Notes: generated by a model not told the origin, from the letters alone. Positions 17,569 to 27,369 are shown, counted from the first letter of the stretch. The stretch: 64,000 nt of DNA from an uncultured Lachnospiraceae bacterium (GCA_910585075.1 CAJUED010000014.1:1-64000), one strand, 5' to 3'. Translations and numbers: made by a program.

Positions 17569-17841
17569 ATGAACAGGACGATTATTACAGTGGTAGGCAA
17601 GGACACGGTAGGCATTATTGCAAGGGTATGTACATATCTTGCGGACAATAAGGTTAATATTTTGGATATTTCCCAGACCATTGTTCAGGGATACTTTAAT
17701 ATGATGATGATCGTGGATACCAACGGAATGAAGAAGCACTTCGGAGAGATGGCAGAGGAATTACATCGCCTGGGTGAAGACATTGGAGTGGATATCAAAT
17801 GCCAGAGGGAAGAAATATTTGATAAGATGCACCGGATATAA
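17569..17841 (+). CDS. ACT domain-containing protein
   Basis: A 90-residue single ACT domain (RTIITVVGKDTVGIIARVCTYLADN, then NILDISQTIVQGYFNMMMIVD). ACT domains bind amino acids and regulate enzymes. The close pairing with the downstream PFL/UPF0210 gene is a conserved arrangement in Firmicutes. The ATG at 17569 follows GAGGAGAA. The ligand is not visible from sequence. Confidence 0.9.
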   Translation: MNRTIITVVGKDTVGIIARVCTYLADNKVNILDISQTIVQGYFNMMMIVDTNGMKKHFGEMAEELHRLGEDIGVDIKCQREEIFDKMHRI

Positions 17842-17982
17842 TAAACGCTGTTACTTATTATAACAAGTGTTATGACGGATGATAGCAAGAATGGGGAATT
17901 GGTTGAAAGAATAGAAATGAATTTTCGGAGATTTTTCAATCACAAATTTGTGTGTGGGCCACTGGAAGCATGGAGGATTCGT

Positions 17983-19347
17983 ATGATTAATTTATTTGAA
18001 GTAGTTGAGACAAATGAAATGATTACCAAGGAAAATTTGGATGTGCGTACGATAACACTTGGTATCAATCTCCTTGACTGTATAGATTCCGATTTAACCA
18101 GATTAAATGAGAAGATTTACAACAAAATATATGAGGCGGCAAAGGATTTGGTCAAAACCGGCGAGGAGATAGCCGGGGAATTTGGGATTCCAATTGTCAA
18201 TAAAAGAATTTCCGTAACGCCTATAGCACTGGTAGGAGGAGCTGCCTGTAAGACAAAAGAAGATTTTGTATCTATTGCCAGAACGCTGGATAAAGTAGCC
18301 CACCAGGTGGGCGTTAATTTTATCGGCGGATATTCCGCATTGGTTTCTAAAGGTATGACGAAGGCGGAGGAGCTCCTCATTCGCTCTATTCCTCAGGCTT
18401 TATCCTGTACGGAGCGGGTGTGCAGCTCGGTGAACTTAGGCTCTACCAGAACGGGAATCAATATGGACGGCGTAAGGCTCATGGGACAGATTATCAAGCA
18501 GACGGCGGAGGAGACGAAGGAACAGGATTCTCTTGGATGCGCCAAGCTGGTGGTGTTCTGTAATGCACCGGATGACAACCCTTTTATGGCTGGGGCTTTT
18601 CACGGGGTGACTGAGGCGGACAAGATTATCAATGTGGGAGTCAGCGGTCCCGGCGTTGTAAAGAACGCGGTCAGCAAGGTGAAGGGAGAAAATTTTGAAG
18701 TACTCTGCGAAACCATAAAGAAAACCGCTTTTAAGGTGACCAGGGTAGGACAGCTGGTGGCCCAGGAGGCCTCAAAGCGGCTTGGTGTTCCTTTTGGAAT
18801 CGTGGACTTGTCCCTTGCACCCACACCGGCAATAGGCGACAGTGTGGCGGATATTTTGTGTGAAATGGGGCTGGAATATGCAGGCGCACCGGGAACCACG
18901 GCGGCTCTTGCACTTTTAAACGACCAGGTGAAAAAGGGCGGCGTTATGGCATCCTCTTATGTGGGCGGTTTAAGCGGAGCCTTTATTCCGGTCAGTGAGG
19001 ATCAGGGGATGATCGACGCTGTGGAGGCAGGAGCCCTTACATTGGAAAAGTTAGAGGCAATGACCTGTGTGTGCTCCGTAGGGCTTGATATGATTGCCCT
19101 TCCGGGAGATACGAAGGATACCACCATTTCAGGAATTATAGCGGATGAGATGGCCATTGGTATGGTGAACCAGAAGACCACAGCGGTTCGCGTGATTCCT
19201 GTGATTGGTAAGGGTGTGGGAGAGAGTGTGGAATTTGGCGGGCTTTTGGGGCATGCGCCTATTATGCCGGTGAATTCCTTTTCCTGTGATGGGTTTGTGA
19301 ACCGGACGGGGCGGATTCCTGCGCCTATCCATAGCTTTAAAAATTGA
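17983..19347 (+). CDS. PFL family protein (UPF0210)
   Basis: A 454-residue protein of the UPF0210/DUF711 family, related in fold to pyruvate formate-lyase but with unknown reaction. Conserved stretches include [51 protein letters not shown] and [13 protein letters not shown]. The start at 17983 is preferred over in-frame upstream sequence because TGGAGG lies 8 bp before it and the resulting [14 protein letters not shown] opening and length fit the family. It is paired with the ACT protein upstream, probably its regulator. Confidence 0.9.
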   Translation: MINLFEVVETNEMITKENLDVRTITLGINLLDCIDSDLTRLNEKIYNKIYEAAKDLVKTGEEIAGEFGIPIVNKRISVTPIALVGGAACKTKEDFVSIARTLDKVAHQVGVNFIGGYSALVSKGMTKAEELLIRSIPQALSCTERVCSSVNLGSTRTGINMDGVRLMGQIIKQTAEETKEQDSLGCAKLVVFCNAPDDNPFMAGAFHGVTEADKIINVGVSGPGVVKNAVSKVKGENFEVLCETIKKTAFKVTRVGQLVAQEASKRLGVPFGIVDLSLAPTPAIGDSVADILCEMGLEYAGAPGTTAALALLNDQVKKGGVMASSYVGGLSGAFIPVSEDQGMIDAVEAGALTLEKLEAMTCVCSVGLDMIALPGDTKDTTISGIIADEMAIGMVNQKTTAVRVIPVIGKGVGESVEFGGLLGHAPIMPVNSFSCDGFVNRTGRIPAPIHSFKN

Positions 19348-19390
19348 AAACAGCCAAAAGGAATTTAGGAAAAAATTAAGATTATCCTCG

Positions 19391-19419
19391 TTGTCTATAC
19401 AGGGATAGTATGCTATGAT
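19391..19419 (+). promoter_or_regulatory. Promoter of the hybrid transporter cluster
   Basis: TTGTCT (19391-19396), a 17-bp spacer and TATGAT (19414-19419) lie ~95 bp before the first lipoprotein gene, right after the PFL gene. Confidence 0.7.
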
Positions 19420-19458
19420 TTTGTGTGGAGCTTGATGCTTTTTTGAAAATTTTATATG

Positions 19459-19486
19459 GACAAATTTGTGCTGGCGTCCAAATTTG
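19459..19486 (+). repeat. Leader motif shared by the two solute-binding lipoprotein genes (copy 1)
   Basis: GACAAATTTGTGCTGGCGTC followed by CAAATTTG precedes the first lipoprotein gene by 28 bp. A similar sequence is at 27245-27275 before its paralogue. Both leaders end in ATGGAG(GA)TTATTATG at the start codon. Confidence 0.55.
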
Positions 19487-19514
19487 CAGGCTTTTGGCAA
19501 CATGGAGGATTATT

Positions 19515-21809
19515 ATGGAAAAAGGGGAAAAGTTGTGTTTTTCGGAGGTGTGGAAAAGAGTTTTCAGGGTGGTTGTTACCGGTGTGCTTGCGGCTGGTCT
19601 TGTGGCCGGGCTTTCCGGTTGTGGGAAAGAGAAGGCGGATGATGAGCAGACAAGCGGAAAAGACGGATTGGTCTATGTTCCGGATTATCAGGAGTTTGCC
19701 ATTGACACGAGGTTCATAAATCAAATGTGGGCGTCAGGAGATGAATTGTATGTGGTTGCAATGACCGAGGATGAGACGACCCAGGAATACGGTACTGCAA
19801 TTTATCAGTATAATCTGCCTGAAAACAAAGCGGAGATGCTTCCCATTGATTTGGGCGAAGATAGCGATGTCAGCTGTATTTTAAAAAGCGTGGATGGAAA
19901 TCTGGTTTTGATAGCGTATCAGTATGAACATGTGATGGATGACAATGAGGAAATCGTGGATACTAAGATGACGATGACACTTCAAAGGATATCTGCGGAG
20001 GATGGTTCCGTTATCAATAGTCAGGATTTGGCAAATATCGTTTCGGATACAGGAGATTTTTATGTCCAGCAGCTGTGTGAGGATGGACAGGGCAATCTGT
20101 ATATGGCGGACGGAGAAAAGGGTATCCATGTTGTGGACAAAGATTTTAAGAAGCTGTGCGATGTATCGGTTGATAATTGGGTGAACGGCCTGACCGCATC
20201 AAAGGAGGGAGATGTGTATGTCAGTACCTATGGTGAAACCGGTATGGTCTTAAAAAAGGTGGATGTGGCGGCTAAAAAGCTTGGAGAAGCTGTTGAGGGG
20301 ATTGAAAGCGGTTCCGGAAATGTCAATTATTTTCCCAGCAGCAGCAAAAGCCTGCTGTTTAGCAGTTCAAACAGGCTTTCCCTGATTGACCTTGAGGCGG
20401 GTACAAGCGAGGAGCTGTTTAACTGGCTGGATGTGGACATAGACGGTAACAGCGTTGATATCGCCGGGGAGCTTTCCGACGGCCGTATCTGGACGCTTTC
20501 CAGAGAATATACGGAGGACGGAAATAAATTTGAACTGGTTTACCTGACACAAAAAAATGCATCCGAAGTGCCTGTAAAGGAAGAAATCCTCTATGGCTCT
20601 ATGTGGCTGGATTCTCTTACCCGCAGGGCAATCATAGACTTCAACAAATCAAGTGACAAATATCATATCAGTGTGAAAGAATATGGCGAGGAAGATTATC
20701 AGACCGGGCTGTCACAGTTTAATGCGGATCTGACTACACAGAATTGTCCGGATATCATTGGCCTTACCGCACTGGATTTTTCACAGTATGCAAGCAAAGG
20801 CGTACTGGAAGATTTATATCCTTATATGGAAAAGAGCGGGCTTAGCAAGGAGGACTACCTGGAGAATGTGTTAAAGGCTTATGAGCAGGATGGCGGCCTG
20901 TATGGAATAGCGTCACAGTTTTATATCACTTCCACAATGGCCAAAACATCATTGGTGGGAGAGGAAAGCGGTTGGACTCTTTCGGAAATGCTTGATTTCG
21001 TGGAACAGCACAACCCGGAAAATATATTTATGTATGGAAACCGCAGCAATATATTCCGTTTCTGCATTTACAATAATATAGACGAATTTATTGACTGGGA
21101 AACGGGAAAATGTTCCTTCGACGGAGAGGAATTTATCAGAACTCTTGAATTTGCTGCAAAGTTCCCGGAGGAAGCAAATTATGATCAGGAGATGGGAGTA
21201 TCCGAGAGCCTTCGGTCTGAGAAAGTGCTCCTTATGGAAAATACCGTAGATTCCGTACAGGAATATCAAATGATGAATGGTCTGTTTGGTGAGAAGGTGA
21301 CCTACATTGGATATCCCAACAGTGAAAGACAGGGAAATCTGTTGCAGCCTAGCGGCGGCAGCGTAGGTATATCCAGTAAGTCTAAGAATAAAGAAGGCGC
21401 ATGGGAATTCATATCATCCGTTATTTCAGAAGAATATCAGAATGGACTGGTTGAGGATGGTCACGGCTGGGGATTTCCCATCAGAAAGTCAGCCCTAGAG
21501 AAACAGTTTGAGGAAGATATGACGCCTGAGTACTATGAAAACGAAGAAGGCGAGCAGGTGGAAACTTCCAAGACCACATGGGGCTATGATGATTTCCAGA
21601 TGGAAATCATGGCGGCAACTCAGGAGGAAGTGGATGCGGTAAAGGCGCTTATCACCTCAGCGGACAGACTTTCCGGCAATGTGGACGAACAGCTCGCTAA
21701 TATTATTTCAGAGGAAGCGGAACCCTTTTTCAAGGGACAGAAGTCTGCTGCGGATGCGGCAGGGGTCATTCAGAACCGAATTCAGATTTATGTGAATGAA
21801 AACAGATAG
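19515..21809 (+). CDS. Solute-binding lipoprotein with N-terminal propeller-like region (paralogue 1)
   Basis: A 764-residue lipoprotein. After a charged N-terminus, a hydrophobic helix ends in lipobox LSGC (Cys36). Residues ~50-360 are beta-rich with repeated strand-turn units (GNLYMADGEKGIHVVDKDFK, GDVYVSTYGETGMVLKKVD), suggesting a beta-propeller. Residues ~365-764 look like a family 1 extracellular solute-binding protein (RRAIIDFNKSSDKYHI, TTQNCPDIIGL, SKSKNKEGAWEFISS, with a C-terminal AAGVIQNRIQIYVNENR). Two permease genes follow, so it probably delivers a sugar-like ligand. A start at 19515 is supported by GGAGGATTATT; the longer frame upstream has no signal. The 863-residue paralogue at 27.4 kb ends almost identically. 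Confidence 0.82.
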   Translation: MEKGEKLCFSEVWKRVFRVVVTGVLAAGLVAGLSGCGKEKADDEQTSGKDGLVYVPDYQEFAIDTRFINQMWASGDELYVVAMTEDETTQEYGTAIYQYNLPENKAEMLPIDLGEDSDVSCILKSVDGNLVLIAYQYEHVMDDNEEIVDTKMTMTLQRISAEDGSVINSQDLANIVSDTGDFYVQQLCEDGQGNLYMADGEKGIHVVDKDFKKLCDVSVDNWVNGLTASKEGDVYVSTYGETGMVLKKVDVAAKKLGEAVEGIESGSGNVNYFPSSSKSLLFSSSNRLSLIDLEAGTSEELFNWLDVDIDGNSVDIAGELSDGRIWTLSREYTEDGNKFELVYLTQKNASEVPVKEEILYGSMWLDSLTRRAIIDFNKSSDKYHISVKEYGEEDYQTGLSQFNADLTTQNCPDIIGLTALDFSQYASKGVLEDLYPYMEKSGLSKEDYLENVLKAYEQDGGLYGIASQFYITSTMAKTSLVGEESGWTLSEMLDFVEQHNPENIFMYGNRSNIFRFCIYNNIDEFIDWETGKCSFDGEEFIRTLEFAAKFPEEANYDQEMGVSESLRSEKVLLMENTVDSVQEYQMMNGLFGEKVTYIGYPNSERQGNLLQPSGGSVGISSKSKNKEGAWEFISSVISEEYQNGLVEDGHGWGFPIRKSALEKQFEEDMTPEYYENEEGEQVETSKTTWGYDDFQMEIMAATQEEVDAVKALITSADRLSGNVDEQLANIISEEAEPFFKGQKSAADAAGVIQNRIQIYVNENR

Positions 21810-21825
21810 AATATTATAGAAAGAA

Positions 21826-21871
21826 CGGCATCTTGTATTGATAAATATATAAGTTTGGATACAAGATGCCG
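21826..21871 (+). promoter_or_regulatory. Intercistronic 13-bp hairpin
   Basis: CGGCATCTTGTAT and ATACAAGATGCCG form a perfect 13-bp stem with a 20-nt AT-rich loop, 16 bp after the lipoprotein stop. No T-run follows and the next RBS (GGGGGATTAAA) comes 10 bp later, so it looks like an mRNA-stabilising or partial-readthrough hairpin rather than a full terminator. Confidence 0.6.
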
Positions 21872-21892
21872 AATGAGAATTGGGGGATTAAA

Positions 21893-22864
21893 ATGATTTT
21901 TTCCAAAAGCAGGAGGAAACAGGACAGCCTGCCCGTTATGGAAAAAAACAGAAAAAAAGGCCTTTCTCTTAAAAAGAGGGGCGGGAAATCAAGCAGTGAC
22001 CGGAGGACGCGGCGGGGGCGGTTGATATCTACAGGGTATCTGTTACCAAGCGCTATTGGGGTACTGCTGTTTTTCGTGTTGCCCTTTTTGATAGTGGTTT
22101 ATTATTCTGTGATAGATAATCCCATAAGCGGCGAGTTTGTGTTGTTTGACAATTTTGTGATGGTGTTTCAGAATGCGGCTTTTGTGCAGGCGGCCAGAAA
22201 TACCTTTACTTTTTCAATAACAGCCGTTCCTCTCGCAGTGGTGCTGTCTTTGTTTCTGGCAATGATGTTGGAGAGTAAGATTCTTTTTAAAAGCCAGTTC
22301 AGGACATTCTTTTTAAGTCCCATGATGGTGCCCATTGCGTCAGTGGTACTGATATGGCAGGTGTTATTCCACTTTAATGGCATGATAAATGAAATAAGGG
22401 GCGTTTTCGAACTGGACAAGATTGACTGGTTGAATTCCTCCTATGCGCAGGTAGTGATTGTTATTTTATTTTTATGGAAGAATCTGGGATATAATATGAT
22501 ATTGTTTATGGCGGCTCTTTCCAGTATCCCTAAGGATATTCTTGAAGTTGCGGTGCTTGAGAGCGCTACGCCGGTTCAGATTTTTTTTCATATTAAACTG
22601 CGGTATATTTCCTCTACCATTTTATTTGTGACAATTATGTCGTTGATAAATTCTTTTAAGGTTTTCAGGGAAATCTATCTTTTAAAGGGGGATTATCCTT
22701 ATGATACCATGTACATGCTGCAGCATTTTATGAACAATACTTTCAGCAGGTTGGATTACCAGAAAATGTCGGCGGCGGCAATTATGATGGCAATTGTGAT
22801 GGTCATTATCATAGGAATTTTGTTCCTGACCGAGAATTACTTCGGAAAGGATGTGGAAGGATGA
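21893..22864 (+). CDS. CUT1-type sugar ABC permease (MalF-like)
   Basis: A membrane permease of 323 residues with a basic N-terminal tail and six predicted helices (STGYLLPSAIGVLLFFVLPFL; VLSLFLAMMLES; MMVPIASVVLIWQVLF; VVIVILFLWKNLGYNMILF; ILFVTIMSLINSF; AAIMMAIVMVIIIGILFL). The cytoplasmic EAA loop is present but degenerate (EVAVLESATPVQIFFHIKL instead of EAAxxDGA). The start at 21893 has a GGGGGATTAAA site; an in-frame ATG at 21866 sits inside the hairpin and is less likely. It pairs with the next permease (4-bp overlap). No ATPase gene is nearby, so a shared MsmK/UgpC-type ATPase is inferred. Confidence 0.9.
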   Translation: MIFSKSRRKQDSLPVMEKNRKKGLSLKKRGGKSSSDRRTRRGRLISTGYLLPSAIGVLLFFVLPFLIVVYYSVIDNPISGEFVLFDNFVMVFQNAAFVQAARNTFTFSITAVPLAVVLSLFLAMMLESKILFKSQFRTFFLSPMMVPIASVVLIWQVLFHFNGMINEIRGVFELDKIDWLNSSYAQVVIVILFLWKNLGYNMILFMAALSSIPKDILEVAVLESATPVQIFFHIKLRYISSTILFVTIMSLINSFKVFREIYLLKGDYPYDTMYMLQHFMNNTFSRLDYQKMSAAAIMMAIVMVIIIGILFLTENYFGKDVEG

Positions 22865-23832
22865 AGCTGCGCGTTGACCAAATGAAAAAGATGGAGGCTC
22901 TATCCCAGGAACGCTGGAATGCAGTGGTAAAGAGGAAAAAGAAAAGGCGCCATGCAAAGCAGATTGTGGGTATTTCCTTTAAGACTATGGCGGCGGGGTG
23001 TTTTGCGGTTCTTTTCCTGATGCCGATTCTGCTTACCATTACCAACTCCTTTATGTCCGCCTCTGAGATTTCCTCAAACTACGGACAGGTGTTTGCCACC
23101 AATGATTCAGGGGGCAAGGTATTTATTTCAGAGTCGGTGAACTTAAAGTTTATTCCGGATATGGTTTCCTTCAGCCAATATATAACGGTATTATTAAAAA
23201 GCCCCGAATACCTTTTTAAATTCTGGAATTCGGTGATACTGGTGGTGCCCATTGTGGTGTTCCAGCTTCTTGTGGCGGCAGGAGCGGCTTTTGGGTTTAC
23301 CAGATACAGAGGGAGAATCAAGGAAATCATTTTTTTTGTTTACATTATTTTGATGCTGATGCCCTATCAGGTTACTTTGGTGCCAAATTATCTTGTGTCA
23401 GACTGGCTTCATATTTTGGACACCAACTGGGCTATCTGGCTTCCGGGTATCTTCTCACCTTTTGCGGTGTACCTTCTGACAAAATACATGAGAAGGATAC
23501 CCATTTCCGTTATGGAGGCCGCCCAGATTGACGGGGCGGGAGAGTGGCAGATTTTCAGGCATATTTGTATGCCGCTCTGCAAAGGAGCCATGTGTTCTAT
23601 TGCAATTTTGATTTTTATAGATTACTGGAATATGGTGGAACAGCCGCTGATTCTTCTGGCGGATGAGCAAAAGCATCCGCTTTCCGTATTTTTATCCAAA
23701 ATCAATGCGGGAGAGATTGGACTGGCCTTTGCGGTTGCCACGATTTATATGGTGCCGCCCATACTGGTATTTTTGTACGGAGAGGATTATCTGGTGGAGG
23801 GCATTACCTATCAGGGCGGTATTAAGGGATAG
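22861..23832 (+). CDS. CUT1-type sugar ABC permease (MalG-like)
   Basis: The second permease subunit, 323 residues, with six predicted helices and a canonical EAA loop (MEAAQIDGAGEWQIFRHICMP). Compared with standard MalG-type permeases it has an extended first extracellular loop (residues ~65-115, SEISSNYGQVFATNDSGGKV onward). ATGA overlap with the previous gene shows translational coupling. Together the two form the membrane channel for the solute-binding lipoprotein(s). Confidence 0.92.
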   Translation: MKLRVDQMKKMEALSQERWNAVVKRKKKRRHAKQIVGISFKTMAAGCFAVLFLMPILLTITNSFMSASEISSNYGQVFATNDSGGKVFISESVNLKFIPDMVSFSQYITVLLKSPEYLFKFWNSVILVVPIVVFQLLVAAGAAFGFTRYRGRIKEIIFFVYIILMLMPYQVTLVPNYLVSDWLHILDTNWAIWLPGIFSPFAVYLLTKYMRRIPISVMEAAQIDGAGEWQIFRHICMPLCKGAMCSIAILIFIDYWNMVEQPLILLADEQKHPLSVFLSKINAGEIGLAFAVATIYMVPPILVFLYGEDYLVEGITYQGGIKG

Positions 23833-23882
23833 GCTTTGCAGTGTTGTTTATACAAAAGGATATGAAAGGAAAGGATAAGGCG

Positions 23883-25928
23883 ATGAATCAGGAGGAAGGA
23901 AGGAAAAGAAAAGATTGGGTGAAAAATGCAGCGATTGTTTTTTTGACCATCATGTTGCTGCTCACCTTTTTTTCAAATACGATTATGAATTATTCTCTGC
24001 CGGAGGTGGCTACCCAGTATGTGCAGAACGGCTCCATCACTGCCAAAATCCGGGGCACGGGAAATGTGGAGGCCACCGACCCTTATAATATTGTTGTAAA
24101 GGAATCAAGGGTTATCTCCAGCGTTGCGGTAAAGCAGGGGGATGTGGTGGAGAAGGACCAGGTGATTTATTATCTGGAAGATGCGGAGAGTGAAGAACTG
24201 ACCACAGCCCAGGCGGAGCTCGAGGAACTTAGACTGAATTACATGAAAGGTCTTTTTGGGAACAATGTGTCCTCTGAAATTATCAGCAAGGTGGCAAGCG
24301 GGCGCACGGACGGATTTTCCGCATTGCAGACAAGGGTTGCGGATATGCAGACCCGCATGGATGCAGCCCAGGCCAGAGTGAAGGAGTGTCAGGATACTTT
24401 GGAGCGGCTTACTCTACAGAGCACGATTAACACCAATGACGCTACCATAAATACTATCCCGGAGGAAAATGAAAAGGCGCAGGCAACCACAGAGCTTTCG
24501 GATGCACAGACGGCGGAAGCCAACGCGGAGGCGGCTTTTAACAGAGATAAAACCAGGCGGATAGAGGAACTGAACAGCGAGATTGAAGAAGTCCAAAAAC
24601 GGATAGAGGATTTGACGGAGCTTGTGTCAGAGGCGGAGGGGTTCGTGGAGAATAAGATGGTTGGAACTGATAGTAATGACCCAACCGATCCGGATAAAAC
24701 TACAATGACTTCCGGCGGAATCCAGATCATCAGAGATAGGGCAGACGCCGCCGCAAGTGAAGTAAATAAGACCTTAGGAGTACTAAACAGTGCCAATCAT
24801 AGCAATTTTTCAGCGAGTGAAGCTTACAGCTGGATAAATTCATTAAGTGATTGGAGCGTTTTGGATAACGATACCCAGAAAGCAGCAAGTGACTTTAAGA
24901 TTGCTTATGGGGAATATATAGTTGCAAGTGACCTTTTGAACGAGGCAGTGGGAACTTTAACCGGATATGACAGCAATCAGGAACAGCTTCAGAATTTAAA
25001 CCGGCAGTTAGAGGATTTACAGGCAAGATTAAACAGGGTGAATGCAACCACCTATTCGCCAGGCGACAGCGTGAAGGATGCTCAGGCGAAATTGAACCAA
25101 GCGGACAGGAATCTGTCGGATAAAACCAACGCAAACAAGCAGGCTTCCGTTGCTTACTTAAACCAGATTGCCAACGCGGAGGCGGCTCTTAAAAATGCCC
25201 AGGCAGTTTATGAGCTTTTAAAAGAAGAACAGACGGAAATGAATGCGGATATCAATGCGGAGCTGGATTTGGCCAAGGTCAGCAAGGATATTGCTCAAAA
25301 GGAAGAAGAAGTTGCCAAATTAAAAGAAAAATCCATGGGCGCGGCCATCACTGCTCCTGTGGCGGGGACGGTAACATCCCTTACTTATGTAGCCGGCGAG
25401 ACCACCAAACCGGAGGATACTGCTGCAGTTTTACAGGTGGAAGGAAAAGGCTTTACCCTAAAGATTTCTGTCACCAATGAGCAGGCAAGGAAGGTGCAGG
25501 TGGGGGATACTGCCGAGTTGCAAAACGCGTGGTATTACGATGACGCCCAGGTTATTTTGGCGGCAATCAAACCGGATCCGGATAATCCGGGGCAGAACAA
25601 GCTTCTGGAGTTTGACGTGACGGGTTCCAGCATACAGGCAGGACAGTCCCTTAGTGTTTCTGTGGGACAGCGGAGTGCGGAATACGAATATGTTGTACCA
25701 AACAGTGCGGTTCGGGAGGACAATAACGGAAAATTCATTTTAATTGTGGAGTCAAAGAGCGGCCCCTTAAGCAACAGGTACATTGCCACAAGAGTGGATG
25801 TGGAAGTGCTTGCTTCTGACGATAATTATACAGCCATCTCGGCAGGGCTTTATGGATATGAGTATGTCATAACAACATCCACCAAGCCTGTGGAGGCCGG
25901 TAAACAGGTGAGATTGAATGAATCATAG
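23883..25928 (+). CDS. HlyD-family (membrane fusion/adaptor) protein with long coiled coil
   Basis: A 681-residue protein. It has one N-terminal membrane helix (AAIVFLTIMLLLTFFSNTIMN) and a split lipoyl/barrel-sandwich domain: first half RVISSVAVKQGDVVEKDQVIYY, second half MGAAITAPVAGTVTSLTYVAGE. Between them lies a very long (~430-residue) helical coiled-coil hairpin rich in Ala/Glu/Gln/Asn. A beta-barrel region follows (VQVGDTAELQN, VTGSSIQAGQSLSVSVG). HlyD/MacA-type adaptors normally serve exporters, so its place directly behind sugar import permeases is odd. The ATG at 23883 is preceded by AAGGATAAGGCG; an ATG at 23862 is an alternative. Confidence 0.82.
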   Translation: MNQEEGRKRKDWVKNAAIVFLTIMLLLTFFSNTIMNYSLPEVATQYVQNGSITAKIRGTGNVEATDPYNIVVKESRVISSVAVKQGDVVEKDQVIYYLEDAESEELTTAQAELEELRLNYMKGLFGNNVSSEIISKVASGRTDGFSALQTRVADMQTRMDAAQARVKECQDTLERLTLQSTINTNDATINTIPEENEKAQATTELSDAQTAEANAEAAFNRDKTRRIEELNSEIEEVQKRIEDLTELVSEAEGFVENKMVGTDSNDPTDPDKTTMTSGGIQIIRDRADAAASEVNKTLGVLNSANHSNFSASEAYSWINSLSDWSVLDNDTQKAASDFKIAYGEYIVASDLLNEAVGTLTGYDSNQEQLQNLNRQLEDLQARLNRVNATTYSPGDSVKDAQAKLNQADRNLSDKTNANKQASVAYLNQIANAEAALKNAQAVYELLKEEQTEMNADINAELDLAKVSKDIAQKEEEVAKLKEKSMGAAITAPVAGTVTSLTYVAGETTKPEDTAAVLQVEGKGFTLKISVTNEQARKVQVGDTAELQNAWYYDDAQVILAAIKPDPDNPGQNKLLEFDVTGSSIQAGQSLSVSVGQRSAEYEYVVPNSAVREDNNGKFILIVESKSGPLSNRYIATRVDVEVLASDDNYTAISAGLYGYEYVITTSTKPVEAGKQVRLNES

Positions 25929-26141
25929 TTGGGAACCTGTTGGCTTTATACCTGTGAGTAATGGATAAGCGCAGTGTTTATCATTTTGACGAGTAGCAAC
26001 AGGAACTTTGAATTCCATATGGTAAGTAGAAGCGATAAATAGGCGTATGAAGTGCAAGGTTATCTGATAATACGGACCAGTTTATTGGACATGGCAATGT
26101 TTATATGAAAAGCGGTAACGTGATGAGTAGGGAGGAAAGCT

Positions 26142-27242
26142 ATGGCTTTAAAAATAAAGGGGTGGCTGCGCAGTCTGTCACTTAAGGAAATCATTTTTTC
26201 CCTGCTGGCGATTTTGTCTTTCGGGCTGTTCCTGGCTCTGACCCTGTGGTCTGATCATAAGGTGGAGGGTCTCATTGACCAGCAGGCGGCAAGCCGCTGG
26301 GACCCGGAGGGCGGCAGCGCACAGGTAAGCTGTTTTTTGGCGGAGCATACGGAAATAGATGAATATATGATTATGAGCTTTGAAAAACAGCTTGAGCAGA
26401 GTTTTAAGGAGGTTTTATCCGCCGAGGAAGTAAGTGAAGAAAGTGGGAAACGGCTTTTTATAGATGCATACAGTTCTCTCGGCACCATCACGGTAACCAG
26501 CGAAAAGGGAAAGCTGGAGGCGGACGCAGTGGGAATCGGCGGAGATTTCTTCCTGTTTCATCCCCTGCAGCTGGTATCCGGAGGATATTTTTCAGGAAAC
26601 GATTTGATGAAGGATTCCATTATTTTGGATGAGGATGCCGCATGGCAGCTGTTTGGTTCTAATGACATTGCCGGTAGAAGCGTGATGATTGGGGATGTCC
26701 CTCACTATGTGGCCGGGGTGGTGAAACGGCAGGGGGGAAAATTTGCGGAAAGCGCGGGACTTAATAAGACCGTACTGTATGTTTCCAATGAATCTCTTAC
26801 TGCTTATGGGGTAAGTGAGGGAATCAGCGTTTATGAGCTGGTTGCTCCCAACCCGGTTAAGAATTTTGTCTATAATAATGTAAAAGAAAAATTGGGCGTA
26901 GAGGAAAACGATATGGTGATGGTGGAGAATTCTTCCCGCTATTCTCTTGAGGCCCTGCTTATGGTGATGCTTGATTTCGGGACCAGATCCATGCAAAACA
27001 GCGCAGTCAAGTTCCCCTACTGGGAGAATATCGGAAGGGGATGGGAGGATGTAAAAGCTCTTGTTTTGCTGTTTCAGATTTTATTTCTTTTGATTCCGGT
27101 GGTAATCATTACTGTTTTTCTTATTATAAAATGGAAGAATAAAACCTGGACCTTCAGGGACGTGGGCAGATTTCTTGTAGATACAAAAGACAATATGATT
27201 CAAAAGGCCAGAGGTGAAAAGAATAAGTGGGAACATTTTTAA
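26142..27242 (+). CDS. Stand-alone MacB/FtsX-like periplasmic-core protein
   Basis: A 366-residue protein with an N-terminal membrane helix (EIIFSLLAILSFGLFLALTLW), a ~270-residue extracytoplasmic domain resembling the MacB periplasmic core (GIGGDFFLFHPLQLVSGGYF, IILDEDAAWQLFGSNDIAGR, HYVAGVVKRQGG) and one C-terminal membrane helix (LLFQILFLLIPVVIITVFLII). Full MacB/FtsX permeases have four helices and an ATPase partner; here only two helices remain and no ATPase gene is adjacent. It follows the HlyD-like gene after 213 bp. It may form a MacA/MacB-like pair with it, or act as a scaffold for the transporter. Confidence 0.68.
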   Translation: MALKIKGWLRSLSLKEIIFSLLAILSFGLFLALTLWSDHKVEGLIDQQAASRWDPEGGSAQVSCFLAEHTEIDEYMIMSFEKQLEQSFKEVLSAEEVSEESGKRLFIDAYSSLGTITVTSEKGKLEADAVGIGGDFFLFHPLQLVSGGYFSGNDLMKDSIILDEDAAWQLFGSNDIAGRSVMIGDVPHYVAGVVKRQGGKFAESAGLNKTVLYVSNESLTAYGVSEGISVYELVAPNPVKNFVYNNVKEKLGVEENDMVMVENSSRYSLEALLMVMLDFGTRSMQNSAVKFPYWENIGRGWEDVKALVLLFQILFLLIPVVIITVFLIIKWKNKTWTFRDVGRFLVDTKDNMIQKARGEKNKWEHF

Positions 27243-27244
27243 AT

Positions 27245-27275
27245 GAACAAATTTCTGTAATGGCGTCATAAATTG
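27245..27275 (+). repeat. Leader motif shared by the two solute-binding lipoprotein genes (copy 2)
   Basis: GAACAAATTTCTGTAATGGC followed by GTCATAAATTG aligns with the leader of the first lipoprotein gene (19459-19486). It starts just after the MacB-like gene and is 95 bp from the start of the second lipoprotein gene. Confidence 0.5.
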
Positions 27276-27369
27276 TTTCCCGGGAGCACGAGTCAAGATT
27301 ATGTTTGCATGAACCTGGCGGCAGGCATGGATTTTTGTTTTGTGTAAACGGTTTGGAATGGAGATTATT

